Positions 50,926 to 63,064 of a DNA stretch of 64,000 bases are shown piece after piece. The stretch spans positions 12,539,501 through 12,603,500 of the forward strand of contig NC_091112.1 in assembly GCF_024713975.1 (NCBI RefSeq), written 5' to 3'. The DNA comes from Paralichthys olivaceus (lineage: Eukaryota > Chordata > Actinopteri > Pleuronectiformes > Paralichthyidae). A model generated the notes under the pieces. That model was given only the letters and a program-made list of their open reading frames with translations, had not been told where the DNA came from and did not search any database. Both the position numbers and the translations under genes were made by a program. The number at the start of each line of letters is the position of its first letter. Position 1 is the first letter of the stretch.

Positions 50926-51278
50926 ACAACTATGTCAACTGAAACTCCACTGGTGGGTGAATTCTAGTTTTGTCACATGAAAAAGAATATTAACAATGAT
51001 TGACATTCTTTAAGAAGCTTTGGTTGTCTGGTCTTCTGTAGTGAGAGTGGCCTCCTCTGTGTCTGTCCCTTAGATATTACAAAGTTTATCAAAGTTTGGT
51101 GGATGCACACAAACACACACACCGGTATTCTCCTTGGATTCAGCCAACCTAGTGGCGATTAGAGCTGTAGAGTTTCTCATCTGTCAGTGCTAAGGTCAGA
51201 CACAGCATAAGAATAAAAAACACATGAGACAAAGACCAGCTGACAGGGTCACCCCTCAACAGCAGGCCAGCGCTGACA

Positions 51279-51280
<2 letters not shown>

Positions 51281-51318
<38 letters not shown>
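51281..51318. repeat. (TG)19 microsatellite
   Basis: Uninterrupted array about 365 bases upstream of the rims3 coding exon acceptor. Confidence 0.95.
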
Positions 51319-51319
<1 letters not shown>

Positions 51320-51749
51320 TGTTTCTTAACTCACTTAAACACCCTGCTGCCATCTGCACTGTCCTCGCCTGCTGACCTTTATGTTCTTTGTTTACTCACT
51401 TTGCAAAACTATTGGGGATCAGAAAGACTTCTCCGGGCTTTTCACATGTTATTTGTCTTTTTATGGTGCAGGAAGTTGTTTCTGCTGTGTGGGCAATAAG
51501 TGAATGGATTTAATTGAAAACCAAACTGTGGTTGAAATTGAAACTCATTGTCCTTTGGACCCGGGAAGCTGTTGCTGCAGCTGTAAGATATTATACAGTG
51601 TTTCATCAAGACGTCTTTTATCTCCAGTCTGTTCTCCCACCCTCATCTTTACTGTCTTTTCTCTCTCGTCCTCTCTCCCCAGCCCCGGTACAATTGTCTG
51701 GCCTGCCCTCCTCCCAGCCCACCAGGCCCTTCAGTCCTACAGCGGGACT

Positions 51750-52014
51750 ATGATGCTCAGCAGCTCTGTGGAGGTGCCCAGCCCTGGCGGGATGAGCGGC
51801 CTCAGCGGGCTGAGCGCGGCAGCCCGGAACGTGGTGCGCTCCTCCAGCATCTCGGGGGCCATGTACAGCCTGGACAAGAGTCCCGGCAGCGGAGGCCCGG
51901 ACTCCACGTCTTTGGCCGGCAACAAGAAGCGGCGCTCCAGTCTGGGAGCCAAGATGGTGGCCATCGTGGGGTTGTCGCAGTGGAGCAAGAGCACGCAGCA
52001 GCTCAACCAGCAAG
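51750..52014 (+). CDS. rims3: RIM3 / RIMS3 N-terminal coding exon (partial gene)
   Basis: The exon runs from the acceptor CCCCAG (exon start 51,683) to the donor CAAG|GTCAGC (exon end 52,014, phase 1). The first ATG at 51,750 is followed at once by a second at 51,753; 88 residues are coded. Diagnostic blocks are ARNVVRSSSISG (25-36) and KKRRSSLGAKMVAIVGLSQW (59-78), then SKSTQQL. This matches the N-terminal region of RIMS3 (RIM3-gamma, NIM3), a small active-zone protein that has only the C-terminal C2B domain and modulates presynaptic calcium channels. RIMS1 and RIMS2 share KRRSSLGAKMVAIVGLS but continue differently, and RIMS4 lacks this start. The downstream exons, including C2B, were not found up to the right edge and must lie beyond it. 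Confidence 0.85.
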
Positions 52015-53758
52015 GTCAGCTTACAGTTTAAAAAGCTATTTTTGGATGTTAACTCTGAAATTTTCCCACTTTCATTTATTTCTTTTTCTTTTCTTTTTTT
52101 GTTGGATGTCAACTCTGAAATTGATTTTTCTTCTCTTCTCTTTATTACTTCTGTCTCACAGTCTGTTTAGTCCATGATCCGTTTTTTACTCACTTTGATT
52201 TTGTCTAATCCTATGGGTTTTAATGGTTTTAGATTTCAAGTTGCAAATCACATTTTAATCCAAATAAGTGCTGGATTTTGAACAGGTGATGTATTTAATG
52301 ATCTTTGTTTTAACATTACAAAATATCCCATTAAATACTTTCCTGCTGGAGTTATATTGTTGAAGTCTCGTTCAGAGGAGTGATTTTTTTAGTGTATGAA
52401 TAATAACATTAACATAATCCACTCCACCAAAGTGTTTTTGGTGGTGTGCTGTCACAGTTATAATACCTGTAGTCAACAAGCTCTCTGTGGCTTTACCTCT
52501 TGTGTTGTAATCATTGTAATGAGTCCTTTTTTAAGAGGTTGCAACACTGCTGTGAGCCTCTTTGTGTGTTGAACACTAAAGTGGGATTGGTACAGTGGCT
52601 GCAGCAGCAGCCAGTGTGCATGGGGACTGTATGTCAATGATAGTGGCAGTACGTTCCAATATGTCTCCTGTGGGGTATAATTACAGACACTGCAGCTACA
52701 ACAGAAAATGCACCTCAGCGGCATTCAAAAAACACCTCAGTCTTATAGAGGGAGAAACTCGACACACACAGAGGCTTGGTTAAGGCTGACGGGTAGGGGA
52801 TGCGACTTATTTCAATGCACTTAAATATCTTAAAAACCTTGTCTTTTGTCGCTCCACATCCTCTCAGCACAGTTTGTTTCTCCTTCCAGTACACTGAACT
52901 GTAACCTTGTCAGAACAGTGCCGCTCCGCTCACTTTTTGGCCGTACTGTCTTTATTCTGTGAAAACCTTTAACAAGATATTTTGACTCTATGTAGCTGGC
53001 TCCCGGTTTAATTTCTTTTTAATTCAAGACTGGTACCATTTAGGAATGGCTGACAGACTTTTACAACTTTAAACCCAGGGATTAAGTTGAGTTGTAGAAC
53101 TGTAGAATGTGTATTTAAAGAAGTGCCAGCCAAAGAAATCAGTCAGCCATGTTGAATATCTAAAAAAATTAGAAATGAATGCATCAGAATGTAATGTTGT
53201 ACTAACACAATACACAGCTCAAGAACTGTGCCTGAATAAAAGAGTGGCGAAATAGCAAAGTTGCCTTTTATAATAAAGTCTTGAATGAGTCTTAAAATAC
53301 AACAAAGCATCCAATGCAGACTTTCACTGTTTGACAGTTTCTTATGCTCGAAGCTTTGGACATAAAATAGTTGAGCCTTAAAAAATACATTTGAAACAGA
53401 GATAGTTTTAAGATGTTAAGTCATCAGTCATCCTGACTGTAGTCCATCCTGGGATGGGTGAAAGAAGAGAGTGCCTAGAGGAATATAGAAATATACAAAT
53501 GTAACGAATGATAACTGAGAAGCATCTGAATGTGGTTTGAGTGATTGGATCACATGATGCACTTGGGTGTGTTCAGACCTGAGATTATGATCAGATCACT
53601 CAGGACTGATGTTAATACCAGGTCTGAACGGGGTCTAATAATATGCAGTGTACACAGAGAGACACACTCTGTCCTTCACATGCACACGCTCTCCTAAATA
53701 ATAATCCTGTATCATTACCTGTTTTTGGCATCTACCTGTTTTAGATAGCTGTTGCTTC

Positions 53759-53761
<3 letters not shown>

Positions 53762-53828
<67 letters not shown>
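53762..53828. repeat. (AC)33 microsatellite
   Basis: Uninterrupted 67-bp array, the longest CA repeat in the window. Confidence 0.97.
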
Positions 53829-53831
<3 letters not shown>

Positions 53832-55316
53832 CCTGGCTCACTCAGGCACAGCTGACACTTGTCTGACGCAGGCTGAGCTGAGCTGTCGATATTTTCACCA
53901 CGGGGGCTTTCATGTCTCTGTGTTTGTGGTGATGAGGAGAGCACAATGGAGGGGAAAGTGTGGATGAGGAGGCTGGGAGGCACTGAGGAGGAGGAGAAGA
54001 AGAAGGGGAGACGAGGGGTGTGTCTAAATTTAGATGTTCTCAGCTGTCAGAGGAACACATCGCGCCTGGAACAAAATCGCAGTATCATGCAGCACTCTTT
54101 CTTCTTCCATCTACACTGCATTGCTCCTCACTATAGAGTAGTTTCATCCTCCGCTCCTCCAGATAGTTTCCTCTTTACCACAACAGCTTTCATGATGCAA
54201 ACCTGCTTCTGACAAACTGAGCTTGAGTATTAAATACAGCCGAACGTGCTTTGTACCCTCATTTAATACTTTGAGCTCATTTTGATGTGTTAAGCTACCG
54301 CAAAGCAAAGCATGGATGCAGCAATGTTGCATTTTTACTTACTTACTTATTTTACAAAGCAAAGTCTGAAGAACTGTGGACAGCTACTGCAGCATCAGCA
54401 AGCATCTGACCAGCAAGGGAGATTTACAGATATTAAATCTGCACGGAGTGCTCAGGCAGATATCTTGAGTATCTGAACAAGTTGGATCAGTGCCTCTCTA
54501 AACTTAATAGTGTGAGGTAGACCCAGACAGAGTATTTCAATTGATTTAAACTGCAACACACTCCTGGTGTTTTAGGCAGTTTCTCTTACATAAAATTTAG
54601 AGCCTGACCAATTAATCGTTTGGCCGCTGATATTGGCCAATACAAGTCTTTCAGAGACACATCACTACAAATCAATAAATATATATATTGTTTTGTGGTA
54701 TCCATGTTGTTCAGGTCTAATAAAAACCCATCCAACATCCAGATTGCTAGGAATTGGTCATTAAACGTAATGTTTGATTCCTTGGTTCTTGGACACAAAC
54801 AAAACAAAACAAGGCCACCCAAATCTGTTGTTTTACCTTCCTCATAATTTCCACCAGCTAGAGGCAAACAACTGTCTGCACATATGTTCACAGGTGACCC
54901 ACACTTCCAGACTGAGTAAGTGAGCGAAGGTCACACACAGAAAGACGAGCAGAGTGATGGGAAAACATTCTTCCCCGCTTGGTCAAGTTCGATTAGGGTC
55001 CTTTCCAAGTTCCTTCCTTAATGGCCCAATCTGGCCGGCCACCGAGGCTCTTTGTTCCGAGTGACACATGCATTGATTGGCTGATCGGGCGGGTCATCTA
55101 AGGTGTCGGCCCCCGTGCTCCACTCGGCTGCTCACCTAATAACCAGCACAGGTTGGATTGGTCCCCAGAGATGAGGGAATGTGCGAGGGGAAGTAATTTG
55201 GATGCAACAGGAGGATCAAAGTCATGGAAATAATTCAGCAAAACCACCACAAATTGATCAACAATGTATTGATTAACAATGATTGGATTTTTGAGATAAA
55301 AATCCCAATTGCAGCT

Positions 55317-55385
55317 TGAGATTGGCTCAGGCCCCCTCACGACACTTAAAGGATAAATGGTATAGATAATGAATGGATGGAGGGA
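55317..55385 (+). mobile_element. 3' fragment of the same SINE family as 40,795-40,998
   Basis: The sequence 'gagattggctcaggcccc', then 'cttaaaggataaatggtata' and 'gataatgaatggatgg' matches the usual 3' end (GGGATAGGCTCCAGCCCC... TGGATGG) of the abundant fish SINE. The tRNA-like head is missing. Confidence 0.6.
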
Positions 55386-56111
55386 TGGAAGACCAAAAAC
55401 TTAAAATAGTCTTTAGTTCTTAAATAAAAATCTTTTCCTACTCTTGCTTTTGAAATTTAAGGCCAAGGACAAAAACTGAATGATTGGAGGGTTATAAGTG
55501 AATGAGCACTAAGGTGACAGATAGAGACTGAAAGATAAAGTGAGCGGAGACGGTGGGAGGACGTGTCACCATCTAGACATTAAATTGCTATTTGGAGGTA
55601 ATGTATTTATGGTGTTGTTATTGTGTCAAGAGTCTCTGCAGGGTATGTTCTAGCTATGCTCCCTTTTGTGAATTGGATCTTGTCAATTTACAACTATCAA
55701 CAGAATCTGTCCCCGGTGAGCTCTTATGCAAGCGAGGTCATGTTTTTGTTGACGTGTCCAAGCAAGAATAGTTTTTTATGATCGAAACAGCATCATTTCC
55801 CAACTGAAAAATACTAATGTTGTGTCTTCTTAAAAATCTCTCCCTCTCCCCATGTAAAAACCTTTCTCATCTAAGGTACTCAGGGGGCTCATAACTTGGT
55901 TTATGTCCAGTCATCTTGCTTTTTACATTAATCACCATTACGGTCAGTTAGCTCACAGCTTGGTGCGATGAACACCACAGGATTCACCATATTTGTGACA
56001 AAGATGGAACAAAAACAAACGAGTGCTTACTCAATTATCTTTGTGTTTTGTTTAATAAAAGCCCAGTTGTTTTTTTTTGTCAACTCCTGGCCTCTCGCAG
56101 GGGTTTCACTT

Positions 56112-56340
56112 TAGCTGCTTTCAGACGTACAACTTTGGGACATTGTCCTGATATTTCCCAGAGGGGCTGTATGTGAATAGATATGCATGGTCTTCCCACC
56201 CGTCTCCTGAAAGCTCAGGAGATTTTCTTGTGGTTGTGAACATGTCTGACATGGACAATCTTTCATCATTCATATGTGAGAGGTAAACTTCGGAAAATGT
56301 CTGGACGCTATTTGCTGGACATTTGTCTGAAAATGGCTTA
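56112..56340. mobile_element. Candidate miniature inverted-repeat element
   Basis: The left end AGCTGCTTTCAGAC and the right end (reverse strand AGCCATTTTCAGAC) form an imperfect terminal inverted repeat. The interior has 'gggacattgtcctgatatttcc' and 'ggaaaatgtctggac' words typical of a dispersed fish element. No target-site duplication could be called. Confidence 0.5.
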
Positions 56341-57051
56341 GATGTGGTCACTTTAGACGTCACCTACATGAACAAGAATCTACTCCTGGCAGCTCTGATA
56401 GCAAAAACTCCCTATAGGCATTGCTCTGACAGCTCAGACAAGGTATAGCAACACGATAATGAAAACAGACACTTACCACAACTATTTTTTGTGCAGAATG
56501 CAAAAAGAATAGAGTAAATGTGACTGATTGTTTCTTTGTCTAAAATAGGACAAGGACATGTAAAGACTGAAGCCTTGTCAACATTTTCAGACAACAGCTG
56601 AGACCTCGGAGAGTGTTAATGCCATTTAATTGTGGCCTCTGGTGTTTCCAAAAACATGTGTAAATTTAAGAACTGATTTATTTAAGATTACCTATTTTGT
56701 AGCACATATTGTGACATCTGTAGCCGTGATACTTTATATAAACCATAGAAAATAATGTTATATTTAAGTTATTTCCCTTGGTATGTGCAGCACTTTAACA
56801 AAACTGGTTGTTATATAAGGTGTTCTTCTCTTTGATAAGGGCTATTTCCGTTCATTCCTATAGACCAAATATAGGTTTTTCTTCCATAACGCATCTCACT
56901 TTTCCCTCATGTTGTTCCATTCATAGCCCTGACGCCCACTGCCATTGTGTCATTATTCTAGGTTTTGTAACAGGCAAGTGTTGGGGATGGCATTTTGGCT
57001 TTGTCTGTGTTCTATTTATTACCTGCTATTATTAGTATCGGTGAGGAGAAA

Positions 57052-57076
<25 letters not shown>
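57052..57076. repeat. (AC)n microsatellite
   Basis: Short uninterrupted array of about 12 units inside the rims3 intron. Confidence 0.9.
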
Positions 57077-57087
<11 letters not shown>

Positions 57088-58525
57088 GCAAGCGGTTTTC
57101 CAGAGGTTTAATGGGTGAGTCACTCCACGGCTGAACACAGTCTTATCTCCTGAGCAGGTTTATCCATGACAGTGAAGACAGAGCCATAGCAGAGCAGCTC
57201 CCGGTTGCACTGTCAGTGTGCACGGAGGGACAGCGCTGATGAAATGCAGTGCACCAGGAGAGTTGGTTTAAAGGGGACCAGGCTGTGCCTGGTTTTGTTT
57301 TTAGTGTGATTTTGGTAAGCGTCCCAGTAAAAATCCCCCTCCCCCCTCATATATGTGTATATAGGCTATATAAATATATATAATATACTCTTTGTGTGTG
57401 TTCGGCTGGTGCACATTCACAGTCAATCACCTCACTCTGTTCTGCTCCATTTAGCTCCCTCAACCCACTCAACACCCATCCTGTTCTTTTCTCAACCTCA
57501 TTTTTTCAATTCCTCGACACAGTCTTTATTTAAATCTTCTTTCTGCATGTTTATTTCTGTGGTGCTGCCGCGGTTCTGTGTAGATACCGCTGGAAGCACA
57601 CCAGAGACGCGAGAGAAGAACCAGAGCCGGAGAGGGAAGAATGCCTGACAGAAAGAAGATGGCTAGTTTGCTTATGAAATTGATTCCAGCTTTGTTCTAA
57701 GATCGATAGCAGCCACATCTCTCTGCTCTACTATTGTCAGACAAATTATTCTGAATTGGCCGACAGTAACTTGAGCTCCTGCCCCGGAGTGCAGATATGT
57801 GAAGGGGGCTCTCAGTGTTGTGAGTAATGTTAAAGGAACCCATTTTCCATTCTTCTGACTCAGTTTGTCTTTCAGTAAAGTCACCCAGGTGCAGTTTCAT
57901 TTGCTATAAAAAGCTATAAGAACTCCAATACTGTGCTATGAATTTTGTTTTATTCTGTTGTTGTGCCAAAATGAGCAAATTCTGAAAATATTTGAGAGCT
58001 TTTTTTTATCTAGAGCACATTTACTGAAACTACACAGCTTTTACAAATGCAAAAACTAGAGCCGGATTAAAAACAACATCAATCACCATTAATCACGATT
58101 TTAATGAACCGATATTGATTCTAAACATTCTGAGAGTGGTCTTTGCATTTGCACCATCTTTCAATAATATCTGTACTACAGGGAGGGATGTGTGGTGTTT
58201 CAGTTTCAATTTCAAAAGAAAATGCATTTTTATTGCACTGAATTGTTTAAAGTTAGGCTTTACTGCATAATTACACAATTTCAATGTGTCAATTGAGAAA
58301 TGTTGAAGATTATTGTTAGACTATTTATAATAAGTGTAGATAGGAAGGACAATTAAGAGTTAAGACATGTGATTCTAGTTGGTTTTGTGCCAATGTGGTT
58401 TAATGGATAATGTTGTTAAACTTTCATAGTAGTTTTTAATAAACAAAGTTGTTAACCAACTGCATCTGTTATGTGATATTGCATTCTAGTAAACGTTATC
58501 CTCAGGATAAGTAAATATTTGGAGG

Positions 58526-58770
58526 TTTTGGCTCAGGATGTAGAGAGGGTCGTCCACTTACCAGAAGGTCGATCCCCGGCACCTCCAGTCTGCTTTTCCA
58601 GCGTCTCTGTGCAAGATACTGAACCCCAAATTAGCTGTGCTGACAGGGAATGAATGGTGTGTAATAGAGAAAGCGCTATGAAAAGATGTATGAATGTGTG
58701 AATGTGACTTGTACTGTAAATTGTTTTGAGTGCTCTGTATTAGTATAAATACATTCCATATCTTCCATAT
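58526..58770 (+). mobile_element. tRNA-derived SINE, nearly full length
   Basis: The head reads TTTTGGCTCAGGATGTAGAG (A-box type TGGCTCAGNNGGTAGAG) and AAGGTCGATCCCCGGC (B-box type). It is followed by 'gcaagatactgaaccccaaatt', 'tgtgtgaatgtg', 'gcgctatg', 'acttgtactgtaaat' and 'tgagtgctc...tataaatacattcca'. This order is that of a common teleost tRNA-derived SINE family. A flanking duplication was not resolved. Confidence 0.85.
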
Positions 58771-60294
58771 TTGGGTATTTAAGTTATTTTCTTCTATATT
58801 TCAGTGAAGCTACTATCAGTATGACCACTGATAACAAAGAGCAGCATTGATTCTGTCTATCTTCGGCTGTTGACAGGACAATGTTTAGTCTCTTTATTTA
58901 GTTTGTCTGATAAACAGTGTACAATACATAAAGAAAAGTCCTTTTAGTTTCCTGAATCCTCGTAACAGCGACTTTGTCCTCCCCCACATGGAGAGAGCTC
59001 TGCAGGACAGGCTGATATGATGCAGAGGGGAGATATAGCTACGGATAACATTTTCTGTCTGTTTCTGTATCATAATAAGTAAAAATGGCTGCCTTATCAG
59101 TTCCAGACACAGGCCACTGCTTCAACCCAATGACAATTCTCCAGATAAGCGTAAGATTTCATACTGTGTGTGCAGATGCCCCTTTATTTGTTAGAATTTG
59201 TTTTTATGCCGTAACGGAAAACACTAAATTACAGCCAGCAGGTTCTCAGTTAAGGCCATTGTATATTATGCTTTATACTCGTAGTGAGAAACCCAACAAT
59301 AATGTTCACATCCACTGACTTTTCATGCGTTTCAGACTGTGTGAAAGTGGACCACAGAGACCTGGCATTTTAGTGCTTGGGGTGTTTTTGAGGTGACTCA
59401 CTCGTGCCCTACTTCTTGCTGAGTTTCTGAGTCACAGCTAGGAAACACACTTTAGGAATTTTGGCAGCGGTGTTTTGGAAAGCTTACGGCGATCGGATCC
59501 TTCGAGGGAAAACTCAACGTCCCGGAGAGAAATTCTTACACATCGAGACAGCTCAGGGAAAAAAGCTTTTGGACAAAATGAGCAGCAGTGGATACTTCAT
59601 ATCTGAAGTATGTTAACAGTTAACGTGGCCTTTCAAAATAATATTTACCTCGCAGCATGATTACACATGAAAGCTGTATTCGCTATGACTTCTCAGGAAA
59701 TCCTTCTTGTGTCTTTTGCTATTACTGGTGACTGCTGCTCTGTTTCCCCCCCCCGCCTCACCTTCTGCTCCTTCGCCTCATTTTCTTCTTGAGTCACTGG
59801 CTCTCCTGACACATATAAACTGAAACCTTACTCATGTGTCGAAAAGCTTTATCTCCTTGGTGCTTTTAGAGGCCACCAAACACCAGCTAAGCCCATCTGT
59901 GATCACTTTCTCCTCATCTCCGTGTCTTATCTCTCCACTCGCCACACTCCCTCACCGGAATCTTTGTGTGTGTCCCCAGCTCACTGACATCTTAATTTCC
60001 CCTCTCCATCTTCCCCTCCCTTCATCTCCATTTCTTCTACTCTCACTTTCACTCAGAGCGTCTATCATGTTTTCTCAATCTCGCCCACTGATTTCTCAAT
60101 GCTGGCTGCTCTATTCTTAGCCAGACAGACTGGTGAACCATTCAACTGTGAATCAGTTTTACTTTGTGCCTGTTTTGTGGAAGGTACGTATGTACATCAT
60201 GTAGAAAAAAGGCCTTTTAACCAGATATGAACTTTTCTGAGTTTTAAAGCAATGCCCTAATCAATCAATCAAATTTTAATTTCTCTGTCCTTAA

Positions 60295-60662
60295 AGGTCC
60301 AGTGTGTAAGATTTAGGTGAAAGGGATCTATTGGCAGAAATTTAATGTAGAATAATCCTCATGATGTTTTCAATAGGTTGTTTCATCTAAATTGTATTTT
60401 ACTGTAGTTTTCTTTACCCTAGTAAAGGTCCTTTATATTTAAATACTTTATATTTACATCGAGGGGGTCCTCTCCACGGAGGCCGCCTTGTTTTTTACAT
60501 TAGTCCAGACTGGACAAACTAAACACCTTTTGAGTTTTTATGACAACTGAAGGTTACCGGAGGTTCTTTTTCATGTTTAGAAGGAGAGGGTGATGTGAGG
60601 GGTGTTCAGCTGTACAATGCAATTTCAACACTCGATGTCACAAAATTCTACACACTGTACCT
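60295..60662 (+). mobile_element. TTAA-flanked miniature element, longer copy
   Basis: The element of 368 bp is bounded on both sides by TTAA (60,291-60,294 and 60,663-60,666). Its ends AGGTCCAGTGTGTA and, on the reverse strand, AGGTACAGTGTGTA are terminal inverted repeats with one mismatch in 14. No coding frame is present, so it would need a transposase in trans. TTAA duplication is typical of piggyBac-type transposition, but the ends do not begin with the CCC common in that group. Confidence 0.8.
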
Positions 60663-63019
60663 TTAACTCTTAACAAGAGTAAGGGAAAACTACTCCAAAA
60701 AAACTATTAACAGGGGAAAAAATCATAGAAACCTCAGAGAGAGCTACATGTGAGGGATCCTTCTCCAAGAAGGCGCATTGTACATCAAGCAGTCTCGTTG
60801 AAAATAATAATCTGTGGTGACCTTTGTGGACATTTTGGGTCCCATGGTTATTCGCTGTCTTGTTAAGTGGAAGAGATCATTTGTCTGTATGATGCACAGT
60901 GACGTTTCTGAAACAATTCCAACCTCTTTTTAGTTATTGTGTTGTCAATTTATAATTTGTAAAATGGTCATCTTTGCCCATTAGTCTGCACTCAATAACC
61001 CATAAAAATATTAGTAAAAACATTTAAAACAGATACTTTTGTAACATACACCATATCAGTTTTTTCAAATGAGCAGAGCCAGCAGTGGTGTAATATATGT
61101 TGGCGTCCTTCTCCTTTTAAATTAAGAGAATATGTGCTAATGCTTGAAAATGAGAAAGAGCACTTGTCGGCACCTCAGCGTGACTTTAACAGGCAGTAAA
61201 TTACAGCGTGTCACTCAGCTCACAAGTGTGTGAGGTGAGTCACTGTGTTGTGTATGTGTAGAAATGTCTGTGTGTAGAAGACCTGTAATTAGGGTGTCAT
61301 TCCCACTACTCTAGACATAGAGTGCTGTAAACACACACTTACACAGAATGAACACAAGCCTGCTGCCGTCTGCTGCATGGTGCTGCAAAGGTAAAGGTGG
61401 ACTTTAGCCTTTGGTGCAAAGGAGAAACCCATAACCGATCATCTCTTGTAGTTGCTTTTTAGCCAATGTGAACATACAGGCATGGTTAAGGTTATAGATC
61501 TGTTTGTGAAGCTGCTTTATTGATGCTTCCCTTTAACATAATGTGATGTCACTGCCCATACATGGATCCCTTGGTTTTGTTATCAAGCAAACACCCACTA
61601 GATGGCAGAGCAAAGTCCAGACGAAGAGCAGCAAACACCGCAACGGTGGAGGAGGTCGTAATAATGGCAAAAGCGGCTGTTTGATCCGGGCCCTGGATGA
61701 AGTAAATAATATAGATGTAGATGCCTGTAGTTTCTTATCTCGCAAATTCTCTTTTATAAAAGTTCTGCCACTGTTGAAATCTTTGCTTTGTCCTCACTGG
61801 TTGTCTTGCTTGAAATTTTGGCTACACTGAGCCCCCCACAATTCATCTTGGCTTCGTCAGTATCCGTAAGCTTTCAGAAGACATGCACAAATACGGATTA
61901 AATAAATGCAGAGTACACACAGAAGGCTCCACCCGTTTCCGTGTATGTATCTAACGTTGAGTGTAAATTACTGTAGCCTTTATTTTCCATTTAGTTCAGT
62001 GTTGATACTACCACATACACTATTAAAATCAGAGGGCACACATCTTGAGATAATTTCCTTTCTGCTCAGTGTTTGTCTGGGGATTTTTCTTGACATGGGC
62101 GTAATTTCCTTCTCACAAAGTTGAATTGTTGAACTTATTATTGAACTCTTTAATGAGATCAGAAGGAAATAGAAATATCTCATCCCAATGGCAGTTTCGG
62201 TGTTGAAACTTAATTTATGACATGAGATCTTGTTAAGATAAACATTTCCAAAATGTACCAGATATTGTTCTGTTCTTTTCATCCCGACGGTTGTGTCAGT
62301 GGAAAATGATGTTCACCACTTAATGCAGTTTACAGTTTAGTGAAATTATAAAGAATTTGTTAGTCACAAGCCATCTGATGTCATCTGCTCCTCTCATCTG
62401 CCTGTTTGCTGTAAATTATTGGGCCACCTCGCATCATTTGGCCATCAGCTGCAGAGTTGAGCAATCGAGAGGAAATTACATTGTAATTAGATTACTCTTT
62501 TTCCTCATTGTAATTAATTGTCTTAGACAGAACCCGTGTGGCATATTAACTCCCTGACAGACATCCTGCCATGCCCGAAGCTTTTGGATTCAAAGAAATC
62601 ATTTCCTATGCAGCATCATATTGTGAGAGGCTAATCGCTTCAAACTGACCATTCCCTGCCTCATAACGGAGCTGTTGATGGGATTTTTGCACAAACTGAT
62701 TGTACATACATTTGTCATTCTGTCTTTGTGAGGACACTCATTTACATGATGCATTCTCCCACCCCTTACTCCAATCTTAAACCCTCATATTTAAATATAA
62801 TATTATAATATACCATTAGCCATTTAGTTGTGCGTCTCTGACTTCTGGATACTTACACTAAAACACCTAAACCATAACTAAGACCCTTATTCTAAACTGA
62901 AACTTAATTTAACCTCACTCCAACCTTGATGTCTTCGCCTTAAAAGGTAATGATTTAAGTTGTAGTTCTTTTTTTGTGTCCATCTAAGGAAAGTCCCCGC
63001 AATATACGTAATACCTGGA

Positions 63020-63020
<1 letters not shown>

Positions 63021-63062
<42 letters not shown>
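63021..63062. repeat. (CA)21 microsatellite
   Basis: Uninterrupted 42-bp array in the rims3 intron near the right edge. Confidence 0.97.

Positions 63063-63064
<2 letters not shown>

Larger units (their letters stand above)
40091..51682 (+). other. rims3: Long rims3 5' intron (11.6 kb)
   Basis: Donor GTGAGT at 40,091, acceptor CTCTCCCCAG ending at 51,682. No coding exon was recognised inside. It contains a poly(T) run (40,188-40,208), a SINE copy (40,795-40,998), (AC)n at 42,214-42,246, a TTAA-flanked miniature element (42,894-43,155), a dispersed repeat near 48,400-48,760, poly(C) at 49,249-49,271, a two-unit repeat near 50,610-50,920 and (TG)19 at 51,281-51,318. Intron status depends on the first exon assignment. 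Confidence 0.55.

Noticed and set aside
61543..61830. Open frame with Gly/Asn/Lys-rich start considered as the next rims3 exon
   Set aside because: It lacks RIMS-like sequence and suitable splice borders; probably a repeat fragment.
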